Program-made: the position numbers and the translations under genes
Notes under the pieces: model-generated
What the model was told of the DNA's origin: nothing
Database searches by the model: none
What the model saw: only the letters and a program-made list of their open reading frames with translations
Assembly (NCBI GenBank): GCA_964622315.1
Contig: CAZUOY010000068.1
Span: 1-7,947, forward strand
Source: JAYFNU01 sp964622315
GTDB taxonomy: Bacteria > Bacillota > Clostridia > Oscillospirales > Ruminococcaceae
DNA: 7,947 nt
Direction of reading: 5' to 3'
Shown here: piece by piece, positions 1 through 6,423 of the stretch
Layout of the letters: every line of letters begins with the position of its first letter
Position numbering within the stretch: the first letter of the stretch is position 1

Positions 1-165
1 GGCTTAATAACGCAAAGCCAACTCGTTCCAACCTACTCGTAGCCTTTCAGCGGACCGCTCGCGGGTGAGTTCGGTGTTTTCTCTTTACCGTCTTTCAGCT
101 TACGACGGCTCTCTGCGAAAGAAGAAAAGAACCTACTGTTCCCGTTCATCGCGTTTCAATTATTG
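1..165 (-). promoter_or_regulatory. T-box riboswitch leader (5' part; antiterminator and gene lie off the left edge)
   Basis: Read on the minus strand, this is the 5' portion of a T-box leader RNA, which senses uncharged tRNA and controls amino-acid-related genes by antitermination. Seen in order: GAUGAACGGGAACAGUA (134-150), the start of Stem I; GCAGAGAGCCGUCG (103-116) and GCUGAAAGACGG (88-99), the conserved distal Stem I segments, in which CCGUC pairs with GACGG; GAACUCACCC (63-72), the specifier region; GAGUAGG (32-38); and GCGUUA (8-13), just before the antiterminator region. The order and spacing match long T-boxes such as those before aminoacyl-tRNA synthetase genes. In the register GAA-CUC-ACC the specifier is CUC (67-69), a leucine codon, so leuS or a leucine biosynthesis or transport gene is the likely target. 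The T-box sequence itself, the terminator and the controlled gene are outside the window. The class call is firm; the amino acid is inferred. Confidence 0.88.
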
Positions 166-170
166 AGTGT

Positions 171-199
171 ATGATAACAACATTTGAGCGGTTTGTCAA
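171..199 (-). promoter_or_regulatory. Housekeeping promoter of the T-box transcript
   Basis: On the minus strand TTGACA (194-199) is a perfect sigma-A -35 element. It is followed after exactly 17 nt by TATCAT (171-176), one mismatch from the -10 consensus. The start of transcription would be near 163-165, just ahead of the T-box Stem I. The -35 box begins 4 nt after the stop codon of the second ABC gene, so the T-box unit has its own promoter packed against the efflux operon. No hairpin terminator is visible between that stop codon and this promoter. Confidence 0.85.
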
Positions 200-203
200 T
201 AAT

Positions 204-2096
204 TTATGCGGATATTCGTTCAAATTGACTATTATAAAGCTTCGCATAAAAGCCGTTTTTAGCCATAAGCTCATCATGCGTGCCCTGCTCAACAATGTCG
301 CCTTCAACCATGCAAAGGATAAGGTCGGCGTTGCGTATAGTTGAAAGCCTATGCGCAATAACAAAGCTGGTTCTTCCCGCCGTCAGATTATCCATAGCCT
401 TTTGTATTAAAATCTCGGTTCTTGTATCTACTGAGGAGGTAGCCTCGTCCAGGATAAGCACCCTTGAGTTCGCAAGTATTGCTCTTGCTATAGTGAGCAG
501 CTGCTTTTGACCTTGGGATATGTTGGTGGCCTCCTCGTTTAGAATCATATTATATCCGTCCGGAAGTGTTCTTATAAACTTATCTATCTGCGCCGCCTTT
601 GCCGCGGCTATAACCTCCTCGTCGGTTGCGTTCAAGCGTCCATAACGAATATTATCCATTATAGTACCGTTAAAGAGCCATGTGTCCTGGAGAACCATAC
701 CGAACTCTCTGCGCAAATCCTCACGGGTAAAATCGTCAATATCGTGCCCGTCAATAAAGATGTCTCCACCGAGTATATCGTGGAAGCGCATAATTAGCTT
801 AACGAGTGTGGTTTTACCTGCTCCCGTCGGACCTACTATCGCAATCTTCTGCCCGCTCTTGACTTTAGCGCAAAAATCCTTGATAACAATGTTCTCAGGG
901 TCGTAGCCAAACCGCACATGCTCAAAATCAATGTTGCCTTCTATCTCTATTCCGCCTTCGGTATCCTTTTTATCTCCCACGTTAACGCTTACCTTCGGCT
1001 CAATAACGCTCATCTCCTCGGCGTCGAGAAATTCGAAGACACGCTCAGCCGCCGCAACGGTCATCTGTATCTGATTTGATATATTTGCAACCTGTGTAAT
1101 AGGCTGATTGAAGTTTCTCACATAAACGATAAAAGCCTGTATTCCGCCTATTGTCATTCTTCCGTTCGCCGTGAGCGCCGCACCGACAAGACAGACAACG
1201 ACGTAGCATAGATTTCCGATAAAGCCTGTTATAGGCTGCATCATTCCAGAAAGAAACTGAGCCTTCCAAGTAGCGTTATATAGCTTCTCGTTTTTGACGT
1301 TAAACGCGTCTATGGAGCGTTTCTCCGCCCCAAAGGCTTTTATAACAGTATGACCGCCGTACATCTCCTCTATCTGACCGTTTACCTCCCCGAGATAGTC
1401 CTGTTGGTCCTTAAACTGCTTCTGTGAGCGTTTAACGATAGACATTACCGACAGAAGTGAAACAGGCAACGACACAAGTGCTATTAAGGTCATAAGCGGA
1501 CTTATAGAAATCATCATTACAAGCACGCCGATAATGGTCACTACCGAGGTTATTATCTGGGTAATGTTCGACCCGAGGCTCTGGCTTATCGCGTCAACGT
1601 CGTTCGTTATTCTCGAAAGTATGTCGCCTTGCGTGGTGGAATGAAAATAGCCGAGCGGAAGGCGGTTGATTTTATGCTCAATGGCGGTGCGCAGATTGTA
1701 GGATACCTTAGCCGATACTCCGGCAAGTATAAAGCTTTGAAGATAACTGAAAAGAGCGCTTATAACATATAGCCCCAGCGTAAAAAGCAGCACCTTTGCG
1801 ATATATGCAAAATCTATTCCTTCGCCCGTGCCCGTTACTATACCGTTAATTCCCTTTACGAGCGCGTCGGTTGCCTTTGCCATAATCTTAGGTCCGACAA
1901 TTGCAAAAACAGTTGAGCAGACCGCCGCTATCGCAACAATTATAATAACAGTCCTAAATGGTTTAATATAAGCGAAAAGCTTCTTAAGGCTTCCTTTAAA
2001 ATCCTTTGCCTTTTCAACGGGCATCATTCCGGGTCCGCCCGGTCCTCCACCCCTTGGTCCTCTTACGGGACGAGGCGCATTATTTGCCGCACTCAT
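204..2096 (-). CDS. ABC exporter half-transporter, subunit 2 (catalytically canonical half)
   Basis: This 630-residue protein is a type IV ABC exporter half-transporter, with six predicted membrane helices (about residues 47-345) followed by a nucleotide-binding domain. Visible motifs are Walker A GPTGAGKTT (422-430), Q-loop Q470, signature ISQGQ (526-530), Walker B LILDE with D550 and catalytic E551, D-loop SSVD (554-557), and H-loop H582. The signature is off consensus (Q for the first G of LSGGQ). In a heterodimer it would face the degenerate Walker motifs of the upstream subunit, while this subunit's intact Walker A, Walker B and His complete the active site. Residues 1-30 form a basic Gly/Pro-rich cytosolic tail, as I recall for similar clostridial subunits. 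The start is well supported: AAGGAGG (2104-2110) lies 7 nt before the ATG, which overlaps the partner's stop codon as ATGA. It is last in the marR-ABC-ABC operon. The MarR linkage suggests export of a drug or other toxic compound; the substrate is unknown. Confidence 0.95.
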   Translation of the reverse strand: MSAANNAPRPVRGPRGGGPGGPGMMPVEKAKDFKGSLKKLFAYIKPFRTVIIIVAIAAVCSTVFAIVGPKIMAKATDALVKGINGIVTGTGEGIDFAYIAKVLLFTLGLYVISALFSYLQSFILAGVSAKVSYNLRTAIEHKINRLPLGYFHSTTQGDILSRITNDVDAISQSLGSNITQIITSVVTIIGVLVMMISISPLMTLIALVSLPVSLLSVMSIVKRSQKQFKDQQDYLGEVNGQIEEMYGGHTVIKAFGAEKRSIDAFNVKNEKLYNATWKAQFLSGMMQPITGFIGNLCYVVVCLVGAALTANGRMTIGGIQAFIVYVRNFNQPITQVANISNQIQMTVAAAERVFEFLDAEEMSVIEPKVSVNVGDKKDTEGGIEIEGNIDFEHVRFGYDPENIVIKDFCAKVKSGQKIAIVGPTGAGKTTLVKLIMRFHDILGGDIFIDGHDIDDFTREDLRREFGMVLQDTWLFNGTIMDNIRYGRLNATDEEVIAAAKAAQIDKFIRTLPDGYNMILNEEATNISQGQKQLLTIARAILANSRVLILDEATSSVDTRTEILIQKAMDNLTAGRTSFVIAHRLSTIRNADLILCMVEGDIVEQGTHDELMAKNGFYAKLYNSQFERISA

Positions 2097-4282
2097 GCTA
2101 ATTCCTCCTTAGAAAGCTGAGATTCCGCAATCTCGCGGTAGGTTTCGCAGTTTTTGAGAAGCTCTCTATGTGTTCCCTTCCCCACAATTCTGCCGTTATC
2201 CAGCACAATTATCTGTTCAGCATTCATTATTGTTCCCACACGTTGAGCAACGATTAATACAGTTGCTTCCTTCATCGTCTTTTCCAGTGCGCGGCGAAGA
2301 TTAGCGTCCGTTTTAAAATCGAGCGCGGAAAAGCTGTCATCAAAAATATAAACGGGAGCCTTCTTTACGAGTGCGCGGGCTATGGCAAGCCGCTGTTTCT
2401 GTCCGCCGCTTACGTTGCCGCCGCCTTGAGCTATCTCATGCTCGGTCTTCTCGTCAAGCTCGTCAACAAACTCGCTCGCCTGAGCGGTTTCGATTGCCTC
2501 GTCAATCTCTGCGGCGCTCGCGTCCTCTTTACCGTAGCGAATATTGTCCGCTACCGTACCGCTGAACAGAACTCCCTTTTGCGGCACAAAGCCGATGGTT
2601 CCGCGAAGCTCCGCGGTTGCTATGTCGCGTATATCGGTTCCGTCTATCGTAATTGTTCCGCCCGTCACGTCATAAAAGCGCATAATTAAGTTAAGAATTG
2701 TACTTTTTCCTGAGCCTGTCGAGCCGATAATCGCCGTGGTTTCGCCGGGCTTCGCCGTAAAGCTTATATCGCTCAGCACGTCCTCCGAGGCATTTGCATA
2801 ACGGAAGAAGACCTCCTTGAATTCAATAAGCCTTCCGCTGTTATCGGCGGCTTTCAAAGCCTTCGGCTCTGTCGGTTCTTTGATTGAATAATCCGTGTCC
2901 AGCACCTCGGCTATACGTTTAGCCGATACCATAGCGCGAGGTACGATTATAAACATCATGGCAATAAACAGGAAGGACATAATTATATGCATAGCGTACT
3001 GCATAAAGGCAAGCATATCGCCGATTTGAAGGGTGGACGCCTCTATAGCTCTGGCACCAAGCCATATAATCGCCACGGTTAAGCCGTTCATAACAAGCAT
3101 CATTACCGGCATAAGCAGAGCCATTGAACGAAGCACGAACCTATTTGTGTCGGCAAGGTCGCCGTTAGCCTTACCAAACCGTTTTTCTTCATACTCCTCG
3201 TTGCCGAACGCCCTTATTACCATCATACCCGAAAGATGCTCGCGGCTTACAAGGTTGAGCCTGTCGATAAGCTTTTGCAGTATATTGAACTTTGGCATAA
3301 CCACCGAGATAAGCACTAATATTACGCCGAGAATAACTAAGACCGCCACGGCGATAACCCAGCTGAGCGAAACACTCTTTCTCAGCGCCATAATAACGCC
3401 GCCTATGCCCATAATCGGCGCGAAGCACATTATTCGCATAGACATTGTAGTAAGCATCTGTACTTGCTGTACGTCGTTTGTGGTGCGCGTTATCAGCGAA
3501 GCCGTAGAGAATTTATCGAACTCATTATTTGTGAAGCCCTCAACCTTAGTGAACACAGAACGGCGCATAGACATAGCAACACCGGAGCCAACGCGGGAGG
3601 AGAAGAAGGAAACGCCGATAGAAAACGCCATGCAGATAAGCGCGACGCCCACCATCTCAAGACCAACCTTAAAAATATAACCGCGCTGTATCTTAGCCGT
3701 GTCAATGCCAAGCTCACCATAAAACAGCTTTGTCATAACAGCGCCCACCTGCGAACCTATATATGTTGCGTTTGCGTCGGGCGAATCGGTTTCGGTTATT
3801 ACACGCTGAGATACCGGTATGCTCTCAAGCATCGGAAGCATTTCATATAGCTTGTCAAACTCCTGTTCGGAAATGCCGCTTTGAGAAACAGCGGCCGAAC
3901 CGCCCTCTTGCGCCGACATTGAAGACACAAAGCCCATAAAGTTGGAGCATGCCGCGGCATATGCGTCGCCTACAACTTTAAACGCCGCGTTATCTTTAAG
4001 GACATCTTCCTTTACGGAATAAACATTGTCCTTAAGGGTATACGCGCTTTCAAAGGAAGCCTTGTCCTTCTCTGACAAGAACAGCGTAACGAGCTTCATT
4101 CCGTTTTCGCTTATACTCTTAGGCGCCGCTTCTTCTATTCCGCCTTGCTGAATGCCGACGTTAACTATGTTGCTCATAAGATTTGGCAGATATAGCTCAC
4201 ACATAGCCTGTGAAAACAAAAGCACCAGGCTTACCGCCACAATCAGCGCATATGGCTTTATGTGTTTAAAAAGATACTTCAT
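2093..4282 (-). CDS. ABC exporter half-transporter, subunit 1, with degenerate ATP site and long external loop
   Basis: This protein has 729 residues from the ATG at 4282. TM1 is near residues 10-30 and TM2 near 205-228, separated by about 165 mostly polar residues predicted outside the membrane; in ordinary exporters this loop is about 20-40 residues. TM3-TM6 follow to about 448, then the nucleotide-binding domain. Motifs: Walker A GSTGSGKST (520-528), Q-loop Q568, canonical-type signature VSGGQ (624-628), Walker B YIFD with D648. The catalytic Glu position is Asp (D649), the D-loop is SALD (652-655), and the H-loop His is Gln (Q680). An Asp/Gln pair at these positions is known from the degenerate site of heterodimeric exporters such as the LmrCD and TM287/288 types, so partnership with the downstream subunit is expected. 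AGGGG (4291-4295) lies 8 nt before this ATG, which favours it over an in-frame TTG at 4288. It begins 11 nt after marR and overlaps the next gene by 4 nt. Confidence 0.94.
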   Translation of the reverse strand: MKYLFKHIKPYALIVAVSLVLLFSQAMCELYLPNLMSNIVNVGIQQGGIEEAAPKSISENGMKLVTLFLSEKDKASFESAYTLKDNVYSVKEDVLKDNAAFKVVGDAYAAACSNFMGFVSSMSAQEGGSAAVSQSGISEQEFDKLYEMLPMLESIPVSQRVITETDSPDANATYIGSQVGAVMTKLFYGELGIDTAKIQRGYIFKVGLEMVGVALICMAFSIGVSFFSSRVGSGVAMSMRRSVFTKVEGFTNNEFDKFSTASLITRTTNDVQQVQMLTTMSMRIMCFAPIMGIGGVIMALRKSVSLSWVIAVAVLVILGVILVLISVVMPKFNILQKLIDRLNLVSREHLSGMMVIRAFGNEEYEEKRFGKANGDLADTNRFVLRSMALLMPVMMLVMNGLTVAIIWLGARAIEASTLQIGDMLAFMQYAMHIIMSFLFIAMMFIIVPRAMVSAKRIAEVLDTDYSIKEPTEPKALKAADNSGRLIEFKEVFFRYANASEDVLSDISFTAKPGETTAIIGSTGSGKSTILNLIMRFYDVTGGTITIDGTDIRDIATAELRGTIGFVPQKGVLFSGTVADNIRYGKEDASAAEIDEAIETAQASEFVDELDEKTEHEIAQGGGNVSGGQKQRLAIARALVKKAPVYIFDDSFSALDFKTDANLRRALEKTMKEATVLIVAQRVGTIMNAEQIIVLDNGRIVGKGTHRELLKNCETYREIAESQLSKEELA

Positions 4283-4293
4283 AAACAATTCCC

Positions 4294-4728
4294 CTATTTC
4301 TCGAATTCTTCTTTTAAATTATCGCGAGCCCTAACCATTAAACTATAAAGAGTTTTCAGCTCCTCCTCTGAGTAGCCCTTATACTTGACCTTGAGCATCT
4401 CCTTGATATACGCCTTGGATTCCGCCGCGCACCGAACGCCCTCGTCGGTCAGCTCTATAAGCGCGCTTCTTCCGTCACAGTTGTCCTGCCGTTTCTTCAC
4501 AAGTCCCGCGCGTTCAAGCCGCGCTATTGATACGGCAACGGTCGCGTCGCTTACTTTCAACAGCCGCGCTATTGCGCTTTGCGTTTCGCCCTCGCGCTCC
4601 GCAATCACCGCGATTATAGGAAGTTGCCCCGGGTGCATACCCTTTCGTCTGCCGCGTTCAAAGCCACGCAACAAAAAGTAGCGGTGTATCTCGCGGTCTA
4701 ATCGTTCGATTTCAAATTGATAATCCAT
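4294..4728 (-). CDS. MarR-family transcriptional regulator
   Basis: This 144-residue protein has the usual MarR length and layout: an N-terminal dimerisation helix, a winged helix-turn-helix, and C-terminal helices that complete the dimer interface. The DNA-binding part is visible as helix-turn-helix residues about 50-75 (including ARLLKVSDATV and IARLERAGLV). The beta-wing is at about 76-96 with the family-typical DGR...LTDEG pattern. MarR proteins bind palindromic DNA as dimers and often repress themselves and an adjacent efflux pump until a ligand releases them. Here the gene is first in an operon with two ABC exporter genes, and a palindrome cluster overlaps its predicted promoter, so autorepression of the pump is the natural model. 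The start ATG at 4728 has a weak SD-like GAGTGG a few bases upstream. One Cys (C84) lies in the wing and one (C100) just after it; redox sensing is possible but not shown. Ligand unknown. Confidence 0.93.
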   Translation of the reverse strand: MDYQFEIERLDREIHRYFLLRGFERGRRKGMHPGQLPIIAVIAEREGETQSAIARLLKVSDATVAVSIARLERAGLVKKRQDNCDGRSALIELTDEGVRCAAESKAYIKEMLKVKYKGYSEEELKTLYSLMVRARDNLKEEFEK

Positions 4729-4739
4729 AATACCACTCT

Positions 4740-4786
4740 AAAAAATAGTTAGCCGACTAATTTTTAATCGACTAACTAATATTAGT
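4740..4786 (-). promoter_or_regulatory. Palindrome cluster: probable MarR operator, also a terminator-like RNA hairpin
   Basis: Three palindromes lie in tandem. TTAGCCGACTAA (4749-4760) and TTAATCGACTAA (4764-4775) each have one mismatched base pair and together form a 14-bp inverted repeat, arms 4747-4760 and 4764-4777 with a 3-nt spacer and 12 of 14 positions matching. ACTAATATTAGT (4775-4786) is a perfect 12-bp palindrome. TTAG-N4-CTAA-like elements are the kind of site bound by MarR dimers, and the cluster covers the predicted -10 box and start site of marR. In minus-strand RNA both mismatches become G-U pairs, giving a 14-bp stem with an AAA loop, then A and six U (4745-4740). That resembles an intrinsic terminator for the upstream yebC gene. 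The operator reading is inferred from position and symmetry; the RNA reading from pairing alone. Confidence 0.7.
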
Positions 4787-4807
4787 ATTTTCATTTCCTG
4801 AAATCAA
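4779..4807 (-). promoter_or_regulatory. Predicted promoter of the marR-ABC operon
   Basis: On the minus strand TTGATT (4802-4807, 4 of 6 to the -35 consensus) is followed after 17 nt by TAATAT (4779-4784, 4 of 6 to the -10 consensus). Transcription would begin near 4772, leaving a leader of about 44 nt before the marR ATG. The -10 box sits inside the perfect palindrome at 4775-4786 and the start site inside the larger inverted repeat, an arrangement expected for repression by the encoded MarR protein. The boxes are moderate matches, so the exact placement is uncertain. Confidence 0.5.
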
Positions 4808-4835
4808 TAACTATCTGTTAACAATTTCACAATTT

Positions 4836-5570
4836 TTACGGCAAATCTTCTTCGTTTTCAAGGTTGTGCCACACGCCTTGAATATCGTCGTTATCCTCAA
4901 GAAGCTCAAGAAGCGTACCCATTTTCTTCAGGTTATCCTCACCATCAAGCTTCACGTAGTTATCGGGGACATATTCTATCTCGGCTGAAACAAAGCTATA
5001 CTTTTTCAATTCAAAAGCCTCGCGCACCTCGCGAAGGTCTGCGGGAGAGGTGTAAATCTCCGCAACTCCGTCCTCAAAGGAGATGTCGTCGGCACCACAT
5101 TCAATGCCGTCCTCCATAACCTTATCCTCGCTGAGCCCTTCCATATCTATCACGATTACGCCCTTTTGCTGAAACATAAAGGATACACAACCGTTCGTAC
5201 CGAGATTTCCGCCGTACTTGTCAAAATAATGGCGGACATCAGCCGCTGTGCGGTTGCGGTTATCTGTGAGCGACTCGACAATTACGGCAACGCCCGCAGG
5301 ACCGTAGCCTTCATATATTATCGTTTCGTAATCGGCCTTGTCGCCGCCCTCAGCCTTCTTGATTATGCGCTCGATATTGTCGGTCGGCACATTGTTCGCC
5401 TTCGCCTTGGCAATTACGTCACGCAGCTTCCCGTTTGAGTTCGGGTCGGGCCCGCCCTCACGGACGGCAACCATTATCTCGCGCCCCATTTTTGTAAATA
5501 TCTTAGCGCGTTGCGTGTCGGTTTTTTCTTTCTTTCTTTTTATGTTATTCCACTTGGAATGTCCGGACAT
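4836..5570 (-). CDS. yebC: YebC/PmpR/TACO1-family protein
   Basis: This 244-residue protein has the typical length and complete signature set of the YebC family. Visible are the conserved N-terminus MSGHSKWNNIKRKK (1-14), the basic region AKIFTKMGREI (22-32), YEGYGPAGVAV (86-96), LTDNRNRT (101-108), and the acidic C-terminal part. The family has three domains and acts in the cytoplasm. It was long annotated as a DNA-binding transcriptional regulator. The mitochondrial homologue TACO1 activates translation, and more recent work on bacterial YebC points to relief of ribosome stalling at proline-rich stretches. The ATG at 5570 is preceded by an AAGGGG Shine-Dalgarno with 8-nt spacing. It appears to be a single-gene unit, divergent from the small plus-strand gene at 5715, with its own predicted promoter. 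The only hairpin-plus-U-run downstream is the one at 4740-4777, which also serves as the candidate marR operator. Confidence 0.96.
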   Translation of the reverse strand: MSGHSKWNNIKRKKEKTDTQRAKIFTKMGREIMVAVREGGPDPNSNGKLRDVIAKAKANNVPTDNIERIIKKAEGGDKADYETIIYEGYGPAGVAVIVESLTDNRNRTAADVRHYFDKYGGNLGTNGCVSFMFQQKGVIVIDMEGLSEDKVMEDGIECGADDISFEDGVAEIYTSPADLREVREAFELKKYSFVSAEIEYVPDNYVKLDGEDNLKKMGTLLELLEDNDDIQGVWHNLENEEDLP

Positions 5571-5603
5571 AAATATAACCCCTTCTTATTTTGTAACTAA
5601 ATA

Positions 5604-5633
5604 AATATACCACTATATCGTTTTCTATGCAAA
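5604..5633 (-). promoter_or_regulatory. yebC: Predicted yebC promoter
   Basis: On the minus strand TATATT (5604-5609) is one mismatch from the -10 consensus. The -35 is either TTTGCA (5628-5633, 18-nt spacer, 4 of 6 matches) or TTGCAT (5627-5632, 17-nt spacer, 3 of 6). The start would lie near 5597, giving a leader of roughly 27 nt that carries the AAGGGG ribosome-binding site. It is a fair but not strong match. Confidence 0.5.
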
Positions 5634-5684
5634 TCTTTTTGGTTGTGCTTCCTATTTTTTCTTTAATATTTAATTAAACCTCGG

Positions 5685-5698
5685 CAACAATACTGTTG
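5685..5698. repeat. Imperfect palindrome upstream of the small plus-strand gene
   Basis: CAACAATACTGTTG reads the same on both strands at 12 of 14 positions. It sits 2 nt before the AGGTGGGAG ribosome-binding site of the small gene starting at 5715, in the divergent spacer between it and yebC. It could be an operator or could affect initiation on the mRNA, but a 14-bp imperfect palindrome in AT-rich spacer DNA may also be chance. Confidence 0.3.
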
Positions 5699-5714
5699 AA
5701 AGGTGGGAGAAAAA

Positions 5715-5963
5715 ATGGCAACACGAAACACAAATTCAAATTCCAACTCAAACTCTAATTCAAGACAGTCTCAGAACAAAAACTCGAATTCCAGCTCAAG
5801 TTCTAAGCAGTCTCAGAACCGAAATTCCAACAGCGATTCACGTCAGTCGCAAAGCAGAAACTCAAACAGCGACAATAAGCAGTCTCAGAACAGGAGCTCA
5901 AGCTCACGGAATTCTTCAAGCACTACCGAAAAGCAGAGCCAGAACAAATCCTCCAGAAGCTAA
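5715..5963 (+). CDS. Small Asn/Ser/Gln-rich basic repeat protein, unknown function
   Basis: This 82-residue protein is built almost entirely of S, N, Q, R and K. I do not recognise its family. After an (NS)n tract (residues 7-16) come five copies of (R/K)QSQ(N/S)(K/R), at residues 17, 31, 43, 55 and 73, separated by Ser/Asn-rich linkers. There is no signal peptide, membrane segment, Cys or aromatic residue. With 13 Lys/Arg and 3 Asp/Glu it is strongly basic and surely disordered in isolation. The ATG at 5715 follows AGGTGGGAG at ribosome-binding distance, and a strong terminator follows the stop, so it looks like a complete gene. All six Ser codons are used across the repeats, which argues that the protein, not a slipped DNA repeat, is maintained. 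Composition and size recall gamma-type small acid-soluble spore proteins and other spore-associated low-complexity proteins, but the SASP sequence motifs are absent. Nucleic-acid binding or a spore structural role are guesses. Confidence 0.8.
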   Translation: MATRNTNSNSNSNSNSRQSQNKNSNSSSSSKQSQNRNSNSDSRQSQSRNSNSDNKQSQNRSSSSRNSSSTTEKQSQNKSSRS

Positions 5964-5970
5964 AACAAAG

Positions 5971-6423
5971 TCATTCGACAGTCGGGGAAAGATTCCCGGC
6001 TGTTATTTTTTCCTCATGCGCCGCGACAATCACGTCGAAAAGCTCTGTCAGACGCTTGTTGCGACCTGTAAGGAACAGATATCCGAAAAGCGCTTCAAGC
6101 GCTGTGGCCTCGCGGTAGGTTTTAGGCGCAACGTTACGCGGCGCTGTGACCTTTGAAGCGTTCTTGCCGCGGCGGATTATCGAAAGCTCGTCATCTGAAA
6201 GAAGCGGCAATATGTGACAAAGCGCTTTGCTTTGCGCCTCGGCGCAAACATAGCCCACAGCCATGCGGTGAAGCGTGTTCGGGTTTGTGTCCACATTCGC
6301 GGTAATATGCTCACGCACTAACGTTTCAAAGACCGCGTCTCCCATAAACGCCAGCTCAACCGCGTTTTTCTGCCGAACCAACTTTTCATCAACCTCGGTG
6401 TCCTTATTACACAACATAATCAA
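5971..6423 (-). CDS. mrnC: Mini-ribonuclease III (23S rRNA maturation)
   Basis: This 150-residue protein is a stand-alone RNase III catalytic domain without a double-stranded-RNA-binding domain, the hallmark of Mini-III. In Bacillus subtilis, Mini-III (143 aa) trims both ends of 23S rRNA from its double-stranded precursor. Visible motifs are the RNase III signature LAFMGDAVFETLVR (24-37) with catalytic D29, RRGKNA (84-89), and TYREATALEALFGYLFL (102-118) with catalytic E110. The gene overlaps the end of obg by 17 nt if translation starts at TTG 6423, which has GGAGAG 7 nt upstream. An ATG at 6417 would give 148 residues, but its SD is 13 nt away. The pairing with obg and rpmA makes a ribosome-assembly cluster. 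The last codons overlap the terminator hairpin of the convergent small gene. Confidence 0.95.
   Translation of the reverse strand: MIMLCNKDTEVDEKLVRQKNAVELAFMGDAVFETLVREHITANVDTNPNTLHRMAVGYVCAEAQSKALCHILPLLSDDELSIIRRGKNASKVTAPRNVAPKTYREATALEALFGYLFLTGRNKRLTELFDVIVAAHEEKITAGNLSPTVE
5977..6011 (+). terminator. Intrinsic terminator of the small plus-strand gene, inside the 3' end of mrnC
   Basis: Fourteen bases after the small gene's stop codon, ACAGUCGGGG (from 5978) pairs with CCCGGCUGU (to 6003), with one G-U pair in the stem and a loop of a few A/G-rich bases. After UAU come more U, six in a row at 6006-6011. The hairpin therefore lies within the last coding bases of mrnC on the other strand. 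Read in the minus direction the hairpin is followed by GAATGACTTTGTTTT, a much weaker U-tract, so termination of mrnC mRNA here would be less efficient. Confidence 0.85.

Noticed and set aside
3033..3680. A 215-codon open frame on the plus strand opposite ABC subunit 1
   Set aside because: It is an antisense shadow of a clear ABC gene, with no recognisable domain; its Ser/Ile/Thr-rich composition is what the complement of membrane-protein coding gives.
4283..4288. A TTG start for ABC subunit 1 two codons upstream
   Set aside because: The AGGGG sequence is only 2 nt from this TTG but 8 nt from the ATG at 4282.
5664..5698. A sporulation (sigma-E-like) promoter for the small gene: TAATATT at 5664-5670 fits the -35 pattern
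   Set aside because: No acceptable matching -10 element is present at the needed spacing, and no convincing sigma-A or sigma-G pair was found either.
5703..5714. A GTG start four codons upstream of the small plus-strand gene's ATG
   Set aside because: The GTG lies inside the AGGTGGGAG ribosome-binding site, which instead serves the ATG at 5715.
5715..5963. Repeated CAGTCTCAGAAC units as a CRISPR-like or tandem DNA repeat
   Set aside because: The units are in frame within a coding region, vary at synonymous positions and lack unique spacers of constant length; they are protein repeats.
5715..5963. Assignment of the small protein as a gamma-type small acid-soluble spore protein
   Set aside because: Size and N/Q/S richness agree, but the Ala- and Phe-containing repeat sequence of that family is absent; only composition is shared.
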